Of a stretch of DNA of 64,000 nucleotides, positions 55,132 to 64,000 are shown piece by piece. Made by a program: the position numbers and the translations under genes. The notes beneath the pieces were generated by a model. It saw only the letters and a list, made by a program, of their open reading frames with translations. It was not told the DNA's origin and did not search any database. Position 1 is the stretch's first letter; the number at the start of each line of letters is the position of its first letter. This stretch comes from Halobacillus litoralis (GTDB lineage Bacteria > Bacillota > Bacilli > Bacillales > Halobacillaceae), in assembly GCF_004101865.1 (NCBI RefSeq), contig NZ_CP026118.1, forward strand, positions 930,001 to 994,000, in the 5' to 3' direction.

Positions 55132-55456
55132 AAGTGTGGCGGCGACCCGATAGACACGACAAGCATAAGCAAAACAGCGATGTGACGGGGGTTGTCACAA
55201 AGCTGGATTGCTTATGTCTCGAGTGTCTGGGAGCCAGAACTGGATAATCTAAGTGTGGAAGTGCCTTGGGTTGACCCGACAAGCTTATGCAAAGCGTTGT
55301 AGTGAAGTGTACTTTCTTCACGAAAACGAATTGCTTAAGACCTCGAGGGGCTAGGCGCTGGAACCGGATAGTTTAAGTGTGGCGGCGCCCGATAGACACG
55401 ACAAGCTTAAGCAAAGTGGCGTCCCAGCTTAAACGACAGGATTAAGCACTGGAATC
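55132..55456. repeat. Three tandem units of the palindromic repeat (family 2)
   Basis: Units at about 55132-55244, 55250-55369 and 55373-55456 each begin TAAGTGTGG and contain CGACAAGC. Units 1 and 2 return through TTGCTTA and CTCGAG to CTGGAACCGGATA-like ends; unit 3 is degenerate. Each unit folds on itself. The stretch 55017-55597 holds no gene. Confidence 0.72.
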
Positions 55457-55597
55457 TATTCTGGCTCTAATTCTTTAAATTCATTTAAGAGATGATGCAT
55501 GCTTTCCATGTATATCTAAAAGGCCGCCCAAAATGGATAAGTAATTTGATTAAGTCCACACTAATCAAAAAGAAATTCATTTAGGAGGTTTCACATT

Positions 55598-56995
55598 ATG
55601 GAATTAACACATAATCCAACCCTACTGTGGTACGTAGGGATATATGGTGTAATTATGATTTTGATGGGCATTTATTTCTCCAGAAAGATTTCAAACAGCG
55701 AAGATTTCATTTTGGCTGGAAAAGGGCTGGGTACATTTGTGTTAACAGGGACACTCCTCGCTACCTGGACAGGCAGCGGAAGTATTTCTGGTGGAGAAAC
55801 TTCAATGGCCTACAGCTATGGAATTATCCCCGCTCTGCTTATGATGCTTCCTACTCTTGTAGGTATTGCCATCCTCTATTTAATAGCACCTAAAATTCGT
55901 GAATTTGGAAAATACACAGTCTCAGGTATTTTAGAAGAAAAGTACGGGAAGACATCAAGAACAATTGCCAGCATCATCATCATTCTCGCTTTTGTCGGTA
56001 TTGTATCTTATCAGATGACCGGACTTGGGTTCATTTTAAACCTGACAACAGGAATTTCTGTGGAAACCGGCACGATCATCGGAGCCGTAATGATTATTTT
56101 TCTTGCTTCGATAGGCGGATTACGCTCTGTAGCACCAACGGATGCTTTGAGCGCATTCCTGGCGATTGCAGCTCTATTAATAACACTTCCGACGATTATT
56201 GTCATTGCTGGTGGCTGGGACACCATCACCTCAAACGTTCCTGCCGATCATTTGACAGCTACCGGTTCTTTATCGACCATCCAATTATTAGGTTTTCTTT
56301 TACCTTCATTGTTTTTACTGCTTGGAGACCAGAACATGTATCAACGTCTGGCGTCTTCCAGTGGCGATAAATCATCTAAGAAAGCGCAAATCGGCTGGCT
56401 CGTGGGTATGCTGATAATTTCTCCTGCGATATCATTTATCGCTTTCACTTCTCTATCAATGTTTCCAGATATCGACCCTGGTATGGCACTCATGGCCACA
56501 ACTTTGGCTATGCCGACAGTAGTCGGCGGGATTTTGTTAGCTGCAGCCACGGCGTTCATCGTAACCACAGGTAACTCCTACCTATTATCAGCAGCGACCA
56601 ACGTGACTTACGATATAATAGGCGAATATATTAATAAAGAAGCAAATGATAAGCAGCTGCTAAGGATGACCAAAATATTCATTATCGTGCTAGGCGTGCT
56701 GGCATATCTCCTAATCAGTTATTTCCCAACTGTCTTATCAGTTCAAATGTATGCTTACACAGTATATGGAGCCGGACTCACCCCTGCATTACTAGCCGTA
56801 TTCTTTTGGAAAAAAGTCAATAAAGCCGGGGGGCTTTCTTCGATGATTGCCGGAGTGGTCACCACACTGGTTTGGGAAATCCCTTTAGCAAAACCGTTCG
56901 ATTTGAACAGCGTTGTAATTGCCTTGCCTATTGCGGTTCTAGTATTAATCATCGTTACACTAATGACTCAGAATAACTCTCACTCCACCGCATAA
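55598..56995 (+). CDS. Sodium:solute symporter
   Basis: The 465-residue protein has about 13 membrane helices of the SSS family: a hallmark ISNSEDFILAGKGLG near 31-45 and GSGSISGGETS with the sodium-site residues around 58-68. SSLFLLLGDQNMYQRL-like segments follow at about 230. The substrate is not clear; relatives take up amino acids, pantothenate or organic acids. In a halophile it could import compatible solutes, but this is not shown. TTAGGAGG precedes the ATG. Confidence 0.9.
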   Translation: MELTHNPTLLWYVGIYGVIMILMGIYFSRKISNSEDFILAGKGLGTFVLTGTLLATWTGSGSISGGETSMAYSYGIIPALLMMLPTLVGIAILYLIAPKIREFGKYTVSGILEEKYGKTSRTIASIIIILAFVGIVSYQMTGLGFILNLTTGISVETGTIIGAVMIIFLASIGGLRSVAPTDALSAFLAIAALLITLPTIIVIAGGWDTITSNVPADHLTATGSLSTIQLLGFLLPSLFLLLGDQNMYQRLASSSGDKSSKKAQIGWLVGMLIISPAISFIAFTSLSMFPDIDPGMALMATTLAMPTVVGGILLAAATAFIVTTGNSYLLSAATNVTYDIIGEYINKEANDKQLLRMTKIFIIVLGVLAYLLISYFPTVLSVQMYAYTVYGAGLTPALLAVFFWKKVNKAGGLSSMIAGVVTTLVWEIPLAKPFDLNSVVIALPIAVLVLIIVTLMTQNNSHSTA

Positions 56996-57018
56996 CATAC
57001 AGTCCGAATTAGGCTTCA

Positions 57019-57058
57019 AAAAAGGGTGCGCTCCCAACTAAGGAGACGCACCCTTTTC
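57019..57058 (+). terminator. Terminator after the symporter gene
   Basis: Arms AAAAGGGTGCG/CGCACCCTTTT around CTCCCAACTAAGGAGA. Confidence 0.9.
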
Positions 57059-57140
57059 CCATTAAATACAAACCAGAAGTCTAAACTTTGATCTATCCTC
57101 TTTTCATTCCTGAAATAAAAATCGCCCGTTAAGGCGGCAT

Positions 57141-58985
57141 TCATACCAATTTGACTTTATACGTACGCAGCCAATGGTCAATCTGACAAAGGTGGGCAAT
57201 CAATTGAGGACCTGTCATCAATTGACCAAACCAGGGTGTATCAATAGACTTCCCTTCAGATGCATTCAATTTCCTCACTTGTTCACGGTCAAAAATATCG
57301 AACAGCGGTGCGTTTGGATCGAATAAAATCTCATTCATCCACGTACAGACGGCTTTGGTATAATCAGGATGGAACGTTTTGGGGTAAGGATTCTTTTTTC
57401 TGAACAGCACTTTATCCGGAAGAATGCCACGCAACGCCTCTCGCAGTAATCCTTTTTCCTGGTTGTTATGGAATTTCATACTCCAAGGTACATTCCACAC
57501 ATACTCTACGAGCCGGTGATCACTGAATGGGACACGGACCTCTAAGCTCGCTCCCATGCTCATCCGGTCCTTCCGCTCGAGCAATGTCTGCATAAACCAG
57601 TTCATATTCAAATATAACATTTGCCGGTGTTTTTTTGAGTCTTCATCTTCCCCATCCAGAAGTGGTGTCTCTGCCACCGTTTCCTGATAACGTTTCAGCA
57701 TATACCATTCGATATCGATGTCGTCTTTTAAATCATCCCTGACAAGAGTTACCCGTTCATTCAAGGAGCGGATCCAGGGAAAGCCTTTCCTGTCTTTATC
57801 TTCTTTCCTATAAAACCACGGATAGCCGCCGAAAATTTCATCGGCGCATTCCCCTGATAAAGCTACGGTCACATGGTTTTTGATTTCTTCACAAAACCAT
57901 AGCAGGGAGGAATCGACATCTGCCATCCCAGGCAAGTCACGGAGTTCAACCGCCCGCTTCAAGCGACTGACCAAATCCTCGGTTTTTGCTTCCATTATAA
58001 GGTGGTGGGTTTGATTTTGATCGCTGACCAATTTGATGAAAGCTTCATCCCGGTCCGGTTGGAAGGCATTCTTTTTAAAAAATTTCTCCTGGTCTTTATA
58101 ATCAATCGAGAACGTCTGCAACGCTCCCTTTTGTTCTTGTTCATACTGCTTAGCAGCAATTGCGGTAATAGCGCTTGAATCAACTCCCCCGGATAAGAAT
58201 GTCCCGAGTTTCACATCTGAAACAAGCTGGCGCTGAGAAGCATCCATGAATAATTCGCGGACCCTAGCGACCGTTTCATCAAAATCATCTTCATGTGGGG
58301 TGCTTTGGACATTCCAATACCGATCGATCGACAGTTTTCCTTTTTCCCAAACGGCCCGGTGGCCAGGGCGCAGTTCGTGAATTTCTTTAAACACCCCTTC
58401 ACCAGGTGTGCGTGATGGTCCTAATGAGAGGATTTCATGAATTCCATTAAGGTCCACTGTCGGCTCTACATCGGGATGGGCAAGAATCGCCTTCATCTCA
58501 GAAGCAAACATAACCCCATCAGTTCTGTCACTGTAAAAAAGCGGCTTGACTCCCAGACGATCACGTACCAAAAACAATCGCTCCCGATTTTTCTCCCAAA
58601 TGCTGAAAGCGAAGATTCCATTCAAATGATCGACACATGAACTGCCCCACGCCATGTAACTGACAAGGACCACTTCTGTATCTGAATGGGAAGCGAAGGT
58701 CCATCCTTCAGCCTTCAACTTGTCTCTTACTTCGTCTGTATTATAAAGTTCTCCATTGTAGCACAAGATGTATTCTTCATCCCGGGCTTTCCGGATCATC
58801 GGCTGTCTGCCTCCAGCAGGATCGACAACGATCAATCGCTGATGACCGAACGCAGCCGGCCCATCCATCCATTTTTGATAATCGTCCGGCCCACGATGTT
58901 TTAACGTGTCCGCCATTTGATCCAGTATGGAAGCCTTTTTTTCTGATCTTTGAGTATGATCGATCCATCCCACAATTCCACACAT
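57141..58985 (-). CDS. asnO: Asparagine synthetase (glutamine-hydrolysing), AsnO type
   Basis: The 614-residue enzyme has a class II glutamine amidotransferase domain with Cys2 (MCGIVGW) and the HRGPDDY motif near 31. The synthetase domain has the PP-loop LSGGVDSSAI (about 258). It makes asparagine from aspartate, ATP and glutamine. Its length equals that of B. subtilis AsnO (YisO, needed in sporulation), and yisL is beside it, as in B. subtilis; this supports the AsnO assignment over AsnB. A Fur box lies 180 bases upstream but on an oppositely oriented promoter. Confidence 0.9.
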   Translation of the reverse strand: MCGIVGWIDHTQRSEKKASILDQMADTLKHRGPDDYQKWMDGPAAFGHQRLIVVDPAGGRQPMIRKARDEEYILCYNGELYNTDEVRDKLKAEGWTFASHSDTEVVLVSYMAWGSSCVDHLNGIFAFSIWEKNRERLFLVRDRLGVKPLFYSDRTDGVMFASEMKAILAHPDVEPTVDLNGIHEILSLGPSRTPGEGVFKEIHELRPGHRAVWEKGKLSIDRYWNVQSTPHEDDFDETVARVRELFMDASQRQLVSDVKLGTFLSGGVDSSAITAIAAKQYEQEQKGALQTFSIDYKDQEKFFKKNAFQPDRDEAFIKLVSDQNQTHHLIMEAKTEDLVSRLKRAVELRDLPGMADVDSSLLWFCEEIKNHVTVALSGECADEIFGGYPWFYRKEDKDRKGFPWIRSLNERVTLVRDDLKDDIDIEWYMLKRYQETVAETPLLDGEDEDSKKHRQMLYLNMNWFMQTLLERKDRMSMGASLEVRVPFSDHRLVEYVWNVPWSMKFHNNQEKGLLREALRGILPDKVLFRKKNPYPKTFHPDYTKAVCTWMNEILFDPNAPLFDIFDREQVRKLNASEGKSIDTPWFGQLMTGPQLIAHLCQIDHWLRTYKVKLV

Positions 58986-59152
58986 CTGCCTTCACCATCC
59001 TTTTCATAGCAAATACGCAAACCATACTCCCAGGCTGGATGCCACTTTTACGAGAAAGCATTTCATCCATGCCTTTGCTTACGTTAAAAAACCCATCATG
59101 ACTCACTATATGACGGTCTTATTTTCCATATGAAAAAAAGCAGAGATATGTG

Positions 59153-59181
59153 TTGACTTTTTGATTGAGAATGATTATCAT
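59153..59181 (+). promoter_or_regulatory. Sigma-A promoter overlapped by a Fur box
   Basis: TTGACT (59153-59158), a 17-base spacer and TATCAT (59176-59181) form a good sigma-A promoter on the plus strand. The Fur-box-like GAGAATGATTATCATTGTA (59167-59185) matches 15 of 19 consensus bases and covers the -10, so Fur with iron should block it. Confidence 0.7.
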
Positions 59182-59185
59182 TGTA
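59167..59185. promoter_or_regulatory. Fur box
   Basis: GAGAATGATTATCATTGTA against the 19-base consensus GATAATGATAATCATTATC. It lies in the 319-base gap between asnO and yisL. Confidence 0.75.
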
Positions 59186-59187
59186 AT

Positions 59188-59306
59188 TGAAAATAGTTAT
59201 CACCGTTATCCCCCAAGTAACGGACAGAACATCAGACAGAAAATACAGCCCCCCTTTTTTCAACATAAAAATGCTGCATGCGGAAGCCCGCATGCAGCAT
59301 TTTTTT
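59188..59306 (+). ncRNA. Putative Fur-regulated small RNA (FsrA-like)
   Basis: The promoter above would start a transcript near 59188 that ends after a perfect 13-bp terminator hairpin (arms ATGCTGCATGCGG and CCGCATGCAGCAT) and seven T at about 59306, roughly 118 bases. It has no ORF. Two C-rich single-stranded stretches, ATCCCCCAAG (about 59208-59217) and CAGCCCCCCTTTT (about 59247-59259), could pair with ribosome binding sites, as the FsrA RNA does in B. subtilis during iron shortage. No sequence match to FsrA was checked. The hairpin also ends yisL on the other strand. Confidence 0.6.
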
Positions 59307-59664
59307 ATGCCGGTAAAATACCCGCGCCTAAAAATCCGAAACCGAGAATCATGGCAATGACTACAGCTATAATCAACTGCGCCCACCAAATGCCCACTGG
59401 TTTTCTCTTCTTGGTTTTCACTGCAACCATTTCCATTGCAGCAATTGCCCAGAGCCCGATCAGCAGCTTGATGATGACGAGTACGCCATATTCATTATAG
59501 CTTGCAAACAACGAACCTCCGGAATAAAGAATGAGCAAATAAAACAGACGAAGGATCATGTGTAAGATTTTCGCTGCTTTTTCCTTTCCGCTCTTCGTAA
59601 ATGATGTAACAAGGACAACAAGAATGAGGGCGATAACCCATGAGGTGATATGTAAGTGTGCCAA
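59305..59664 (-). CDS. yisL: YisL (UPF0344/DUF1516) membrane protein
   Basis: The 119-residue protein has four membrane helices and the DUF1516 pattern MAHLHITSWVIALILV, HMILRLFYLLILYSGG and a C-terminal IMILGFGFLGAGILP. Function is unknown. It starts with TTG after AAAGGAGG. Adjacent to asnO, as in B. subtilis. Confidence 0.92.
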   Translation of the reverse strand: MAHLHITSWVIALILVVLVTSFTKSGKEKAAKILHMILRLFYLLILYSGGSLFASYNEYGVLVIIKLLIGLWAIAAMEMVAVKTKKRKPVGIWWAQLIIAVVIAMILGFGFLGAGILPA

Positions 59665-59821
59665 AATGTTTCCTCCTTTTCAAATGAATCTACGAATATG
59701 ATACCACGATTGAATGATTGATTCCTATCAAAAGCTTACCACCCTATTTTCTTAATAGTGAGAAAATGAAAACAAAACCTGTTATAATAAACAAAGATTG
59801 AAATGAAATTGGAGGGATAGC

Positions 59822-61018
59822 ATGTCTGTAATCAGCAGTCAGAACATTATTGACCAAACGCAAGAATACGGAGCGAAAAACTATCACCCACTTCCGATCG
59901 TCATCGCAAAAGCGGAAGGTGTCTGGGTAGAGGACCCTGAAGGGAATCGCTATATGGATATGTTAAGCGCTTACTCAGCGGTTAACCAGGGACACCGTCA
60001 TCCGAAAATCATTCAGGCCCTCAACGATCAGGCCAACCGTGTAACGCTCACTTCCCGTGCTTTTCACAACGATCAGCTCGGTCCTTGGTATGAAAAAATC
60101 TGTAAACTGACCAACAAAGAAATGGCACTTCCGATGAACACGGGAGCTGAGGCTGTCGAGACAGCGATCAAAGCGGCTCGACGCTGGGCATATGATGTTA
60201 AAAAAGTGGAAGAGAATCAAGCGGAAATCATCGCCTGTACCGGCAACTTTCACGGCCGTACGATGACAGCTGTTTCACTTTCTTCTGAAGAAGAATATAA
60301 ACGTGGTTTTGGCCCGATGCTTCCTGGTATCAAATTGATTCCATACGGAGATGTCGATGCCCTGAAGGAAGCCATCACAGAAAATACAGCAGGCTTCCTG
60401 CTTGAACCTATCCAGGGAGAAGCAGGAATCGTCATGCCTCCAGAAGGTTTCCTGAAAGAAGCCTACGAAGTTTGCCAAGATGAGAATGTCTTATTCATCG
60501 CAGACGAAATCCAGGCAGGTCTTGGCCGCAGCGGAAAAATGTTCGCATGCGATTGGGAAAATGTCAGCCCTGATATGCTTATTCTTGGTAAAGCATTAGG
60601 TGGCGGTGTATTTCCGATTTCCTGTGTTGTCGCCAACAAAGATGTCCTCGGCGTCTTCAACCCTGGATCCCACGGTAGTACGTTTGGCGGAAACCCACTT
60701 GCATGTGCCGTTTCTGTGGCGTCCCTTGAGGTGTTGGAAGAAGAGAAATTAGCTTCCCGTTCTCTAGAGCTTGGAAACTACATGATGAAAGAGCTTAAAT
60801 CTATTGACAACCCGAAAATCAAAGAGGTTCGCGGGAAAGGGCTCTTTATAGGCGTAGAAATGACTGAGCCTGCTCGCAGCTATTGCGAAGAGTTGAAAGA
60901 GAAAGGCTTACTCTGTAAAGAAACACACGAAAACGTCATTCGCTTTGGACCACCACTTGTCATTGAAAAAGAAGATCTGGACTGGGCCATCGCCCAGATC
61001 AAAGAAGTCTTGAGCTGA
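59822..61018 (+). CDS. rocD: Ornithine aminotransferase RocD
   Basis: The 398-residue PLP enzyme converts ornithine and 2-oxoglutarate to glutamate semialdehyde, a step of arginine use and proline supply. The PLP Lys is in [13 protein letters not shown] near 260, with [15 protein letters not shown] (about 221-235) and [11 protein letters not shown] near 101. GGAGGG precedes the ATG, and an extended -10 TGTTATAAT lies at 59781-59789. Other roc genes are not nearby. In halophiles proline made this way can serve as an osmolyte; that link is inferred. Confidence 0.95.
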   Translation: MSVISSQNIIDQTQEYGAKNYHPLPIVIAKAEGVWVEDPEGNRYMDMLSAYSAVNQGHRHPKIIQALNDQANRVTLTSRAFHNDQLGPWYEKICKLTNKEMALPMNTGAEAVETAIKAARRWAYDVKKVEENQAEIIACTGNFHGRTMTAVSLSSEEEYKRGFGPMLPGIKLIPYGDVDALKEAITENTAGFLLEPIQGEAGIVMPPEGFLKEAYEVCQDENVLFIADEIQAGLGRSGKMFACDWENVSPDMLILGKALGGGVFPISCVVANKDVLGVFNPGSHGSTFGGNPLACAVSVASLEVLEEEKLASRSLELGNYMMKELKSIDNPKIKEVRGKGLFIGVEMTEPARSYCEELKEKGLLCKETHENVIRFGPPLVIEKEDLDWAIAQIKEVLS

Positions 61019-61025
61019 TTTATTT

Positions 61026-61071
61026 AAAAAAGGGTGCTGCTTCCTCATTTGAGGAACAGCACCTTTTTTAA
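61026..61071. terminator. Terminator after rocD
   Basis: Arms AAAAAAGGGTGCTG/CAGCACCTTTTTT. Confidence 0.9.
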
Positions 61072-61109
61072 ATATATACATGTTTCATAGAACGACCGTC
61101 TGCCTCTGT

Positions 61110-61613
61110 TCACTTCAAAGAAACGATTTTTTTCTGCTTCCATGGCGCCAGGACAATTTCAACAAGTCCTTCTCCCCTCTCTTCCCAGTCCAACCCGGTA
61201 TTTTCTTCGATATAGTATCGATTCAATCCGATTTCGACCCTATGCTGTCCGGTAGATGGATCTGACCAGTTATGCTTAGCCGTCAACACGACTTGTTCTC
61301 CATTTGGTTCCGGAAACAATGTTGAAGCTTCTACAAGCTCGTGGATTCCTTCTTCATTTTCTTCCAACAAAAGAAAGACACGTTCTCCACGATCGACGTC
61401 CGTCTCTGCCGCCCATTTGTCCTCCGGGACTTCCTCTATCTCATAGGAGAGTGTTACGTAATCTCCATAGAATGGATCGCGGGGATCGACAGGGGCTGTT
61501 TGTAATGTAATCGATTTCCCCCATAAGTCCATTGCATAATAGGAAACGGACATCAAAACAATGAATAGGACTTGCAAACTCACAAGTGTGTAAAATACCC
61601 AGCGCTTTTTCAT
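61110..61613 (-). CDS. GDYXXLXY domain membrane-anchored protein
   Basis: The 167-residue protein has an N-terminal membrane helix (about 8-28) and an external domain with the family motif GDYVTLSY (about 50-57) after DPRDPFY. Function is unknown. Members are typically encoded right after a DUF2157 protein, as here; the two genes overlap by four bases (ATGA). Confidence 0.9.
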   Translation of the reverse strand: MKKRWVFYTLVSLQVLFIVLMSVSYYAMDLWGKSITLQTAPVDPRDPFYGDYVTLSYEIEEVPEDKWAAETDVDRGERVFLLLEENEEGIHELVEASTLFPEPNGEQVVLTAKHNWSDPSTGQHRVEIGLNRYYIEENTGLDWEERGEGLVEIVLAPWKQKKIVSLK

Positions 61614-62809
61614 TTGTCCTCGCCTCCTTTATGGAACGTACGTCTTTTCTTCTCCAGAAAATAACTGAGTACAAACAAAAGCAATCCGCCGACGAAGAAA
61701 AAGAGCGAGCGATTCATAAAGTCCCAGGCAAGCTGAAAGTAGGCGACGAATGTCGTCAATAAAAAAGCGACGGTCCCTTTATTGATCCAGCGGGTAACTT
61801 CTTGTTGATAGCCAGAGACGAGCCATAGCAATGCATACAAGAATAAGATGACCAGTGACAGCACATCACCGAATTCGAACCGGAACACAGGTACGAACAA
61901 TAGCAGATCAATCCAGTAATAATTGGTCGAGCTCATCGCAGAACGAATGACTGCAAATACGAACAAAATCGCCCAGACCAGGAAAAAGTACAAAGAGGAT
62001 TCCGTCAGTTCGCCGACATATTCGTTGCCTAGAAAGAACACTTGTAATAAAAGCATCGTAAAAATGGAAAGGATGCTTGATGTCTTGAAAATACGGCGCT
62101 TCCCTTTTTCTATCAAAAAATCATCCATAACATAAAGCAGCAGGAAGAAAGCAATCAGCCAATAGGATGGCACCCCTTCACTGAACACAAGGATGACCGC
62201 TTGAAGCACGTAACTGATACTGAACGCCATGATGTGAGGGAGCGCTCTTGTCTGTTTAACCACAGCTCCCATCCCCAGTATGAATAATAAGCCCAGCCAT
62301 AAATGGAAATCCTGATAGACGATGCCACTATACAACTGTCCGACGGTCATGATAATGAGTGTGGCGTGGAAAAATGTGGTCTCCTTGAGAATCATATACA
62401 ACCCGAAGCCCACTAAAGACCAAAGGAAAAAAGGAAACGCACTGAAGGTTGTATAATGATACATTTGACCGACGAGAAAAATGCTTGAACCGAATACGAG
62501 CAAAGCAATCAGAATCAAACTGACACCCACCCGTTTTGAACGCTTACGGTATACCCATTCTCCAATGATATAAAAACTCAGAAGCGAAGTCAGAAGAATG
62601 GCAAGCCGTCCGATATCAGTCAAGTACGACCAGTTGGATGCAACAAAAGTCAAAAAACCTAACCCGATTAAGATAGCCGCAAAACTCAGCAGCATCGGTT
62701 TGTTCTGCTTTTTCGGGTACCTCCCAAGCAGCTGTTCCCGTTGAGCTTCAGTAATTATTGCTTCGTCCACCCATTTTTCACTTTCCTTGATGAGTTGATC
62801 ACGGTTCAA
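61610..62809 (-). CDS. DUF2157 membrane protein
   Basis: The 399-residue protein has a short cytoplasmic start matching DUF2157 (ESEKWVDEAIITEAQREQLLGRYP) and about eleven membrane helices. Function is unknown. It starts with TTG behind GGGGGCGGGG. It lies 18 bases after the DUF418 gene and overlaps the GDYXXLXY gene, forming one transcript. Confidence 0.88.
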   Translation of the reverse strand: MNRDQLIKESEKWVDEAIITEAQREQLLGRYPKKQNKPMLLSFAAILIGLGFLTFVASNWSYLTDIGRLAILLTSLLSFYIIGEWVYRKRSKRVGVSLILIALLVFGSSIFLVGQMYHYTTFSAFPFFLWSLVGFGLYMILKETTFFHATLIIMTVGQLYSGIVYQDFHLWLGLLFILGMGAVVKQTRALPHIMAFSISYVLQAVILVFSEGVPSYWLIAFFLLLYVMDDFLIEKGKRRIFKTSSILSIFTMLLLQVFFLGNEYVGELTESSLYFFLVWAILFVFAVIRSAMSSTNYYWIDLLLFVPVFRFEFGDVLSLVILFLYALLWLVSGYQQEVTRWINKGTVAFLLTTFVAYFQLAWDFMNRSLFFFVGGLLLFVLSYFLEKKRRTFHKGGEDK

Positions 62810-62827
62810 GATCCCCGCCCCCTTCGA

Positions 62828-64000
62828 TTATGAAGCAGCCTTACTCTTTCGTTTCAATGGCTGCTTCTTGCCATATGTCAATGTCCGCCATAACCACTCA
62901 AGCGGTCCATATCGAAACCGCTTCAGCCACGCTTTACTTAAAATCACTTGCAGCGTATAGAAAGTTATCACAATCAGCACGCTTACAATCGGCGGTACCT
63001 CACCGTAAAAACCGAATCCGACAGAGTAAAAGAGGATAAAGCAAAAGATCGACTGCAAAATATAATTGGAAAGCGACATTCTTCCCACCCATGTCAATGG
63101 ATGAACCATCCGCGCACCAACTTCGGTTCTGAATAATAGAGTAATCGACAACACATAAAAGATGGCAGATGCCGTGCCGCCGACACTGTCCTGCGCTAAT
63201 TGGAACCACTCTGGATTGCCATATAAGTGCGGCCCTGCTTTGAACACAAGAAACAACAAACCTGTCATTACCCAAATCTTCTTAATCGTTTTCAAATGCT
63301 GGGATGGTTCATGAAGCCAACGTTTCCGGCAGACGTACATCCCGAATAAAAACATCGGGATTAAACTTAACGCTAGAAGTGGAAGGTTCATATAATAATT
63401 GGCATAGCTCCAGTCAGCCAGGTTTTGCGACCATATATCCAGAATCGTCCCTTGGCTGTAGTTAGTGATAGCATCTTCAATCGCTTGATGATTTACAACT
63501 CCCTGCAGTTGGCCTCGCATCACAAACATCGAAAAGGTAAGAGGGATTATTAGAAAGGCCAACATCCCGTAAGCCCATGCCAGTAAAGTTTTGGGCGATG
63601 TCTGGAAAAAAGCGAGTAAAATCAATCCAAGCACACCATATGATAATAAAATATCTCCATGCCAAATCAGAAAAGCGTGAATGAAGCCGAATCCCGTCAA
63701 CACAAGTAACCGTCTGAAGATAACCGGTCGAAACGGTATGTCTTTTTCAACTAACCGATCCTTCATCATTTGGATGCCGAAACCGAACATGAAAGAAAAC
63801 AATGTATAGAAGCTGGCCTGGAAAAATATATCAATCATCATTTGTACATTATGGCTGAGAGAAGAAGGCCAGAACTGCTCTTCCCCTCCATATATGAAAT
63901 ATGGAGCATTGAAAGCCGGCACATTCACCATGAAGATTCCAAGGATAGCCAGACCGCGTGCTGCGTCGACCCAATCAAGCCGCTCCGATTCACCCAGAGG
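62828..64000 (-). CDS. DUF418 membrane protein (5' end beyond the window)
   Basis: The open frame reaches the window edge. It includes the family start ERLDWVDAARGLAILGIFMVNVPAF, which lies in the last 60 bases of the window, so the gene is nearly complete. It has about ten membrane helices and the DUF418 C-terminal region (YGPLEWLWRTLTYGKKQPL), which ends at 62828. Relatives (YeiB-type) are of unknown function and resemble acyltransferase-like membrane proteins. It heads the operon with DUF2157 and GDYXXLXY. Confidence 0.88.
   Translation of the reverse strand, partial: PLGESERLDWVDAARGLAILGIFMVNVPAFNAPYFIYGGEEQFWPSSLSHNVQMMIDIFFQASFYTLFSFMFGFGIQMMKDRLVEKDIPFRPVIFRRLLVLTGFGFIHAFLIWHGDILLSYGVLGLILLAFFQTSPKTLLAWAYGMLAFLIIPLTFSMFVMRGQLQGVVNHQAIEDAITNYSQGTILDIWSQNLADWSYANYYMNLPLLALSLIPMFLFGMYVCRKRWLHEPSQHLKTIKKIWVMTGLLFLVFKAGPHLYGNPEWFQLAQDSVGGTASAIFYVLSITLLFRTEVGARMVHPLTWVGRMSLSNYILQSIFCFILFYSVGFGFYGEVPPIVSVLIVITFYTLQVILSKAWLKRFRYGPLEWLWRTLTYGKKQPLKRKSKAAS

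Overview
The window comes from a low-GC Gram-positive, endospore-forming member of the Bacillaceae, most likely a moderate halophile close to Halobacillus. Three things point there. Gene order follows the Bacillus subtilis yit-med-fab-trpS-opp-spx-mecA-pepF-relQ-prpE-fabI-cotO-cotZ-yjc block, read right to left. Spore genes are present (cotO, cotZ, yjcA, a Spo0E-type phosphatase). Several exported or adaptor proteins carry very acidic stretches. No phage, integrase, intact insertion sequence or CRISPR array was seen. The genus is an inference; the family-level placement is firm.

Layout. 1-2000: small genes (a zinc-ribbon protein missed by length cut-offs, a Spo0E-like phosphatase, a DUF2164 protein), a MITE-like repeat and tRNA-Val(GAC). 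2000-5500: the yjcH-yjcG-yjcF operon, a DUF421 membrane protein and an MBL-fold hydrolase. 5485-8059: spore coat region with divergent sigma-K promoters around cotZ. 8358-16400: fabI, a CPA2 antiporter, mgtE, prpE, and the relQ-nadK-pseudouridine synthase operon. 16543-25066: CYTH protein, globin and SpxH, pepF, coiA (frameshifted), mecA, yjbE, spx, yjbC. Here SpxH and Spx, and MecA and CoiA, form regulatory or functional pairs around ClP-dependent proteolysis and competence. 25067-33120: a repeat, a putative glycoside hydrolase and the complete oppABCDF operon. 33468-43025: DUF3899 protein, T-box-controlled trpS, yjbA, an LCP-family wall enzyme, fabH-fabF, med, yjaV, yjzD, uppP.

43026-64000: two inverted copies of a GC-rich palindromic repeat, a moaD-moaE-mobB cluster, then the yitW-yitV / yitU block, a DUF2785 operon, a BsuPI-Gmad2 lipoprotein, yitT, a DegV protein, a DUF4349 lipoprotein, a membrane-anchored GH13-like protein that lacks most catalytic residues, a tandem palindromic repeat, a sodium:solute symporter, an AsnO-type asparagine synthetase, yisL, rocD and a DUF418-DUF2157-GDYXXLXY membrane operon that runs off the right edge.

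Regulatory links seen in the sequence: FapR-type operators in front of both fabI and fabH; a T-box before trpS; sigma-K promoters for the coat genes; and, between yisL and asnO, a sigma-A promoter overlapped by a Fur box that drives a short C-rich transcript ending in a perfect terminator. This last one is the best candidate for an undescribed element: an FsrA-like iron-sparing small RNA. Other leading observations are the T9 frameshift in coiA, the GH13 pseudoenzyme and three families of dispersed structured repeats.
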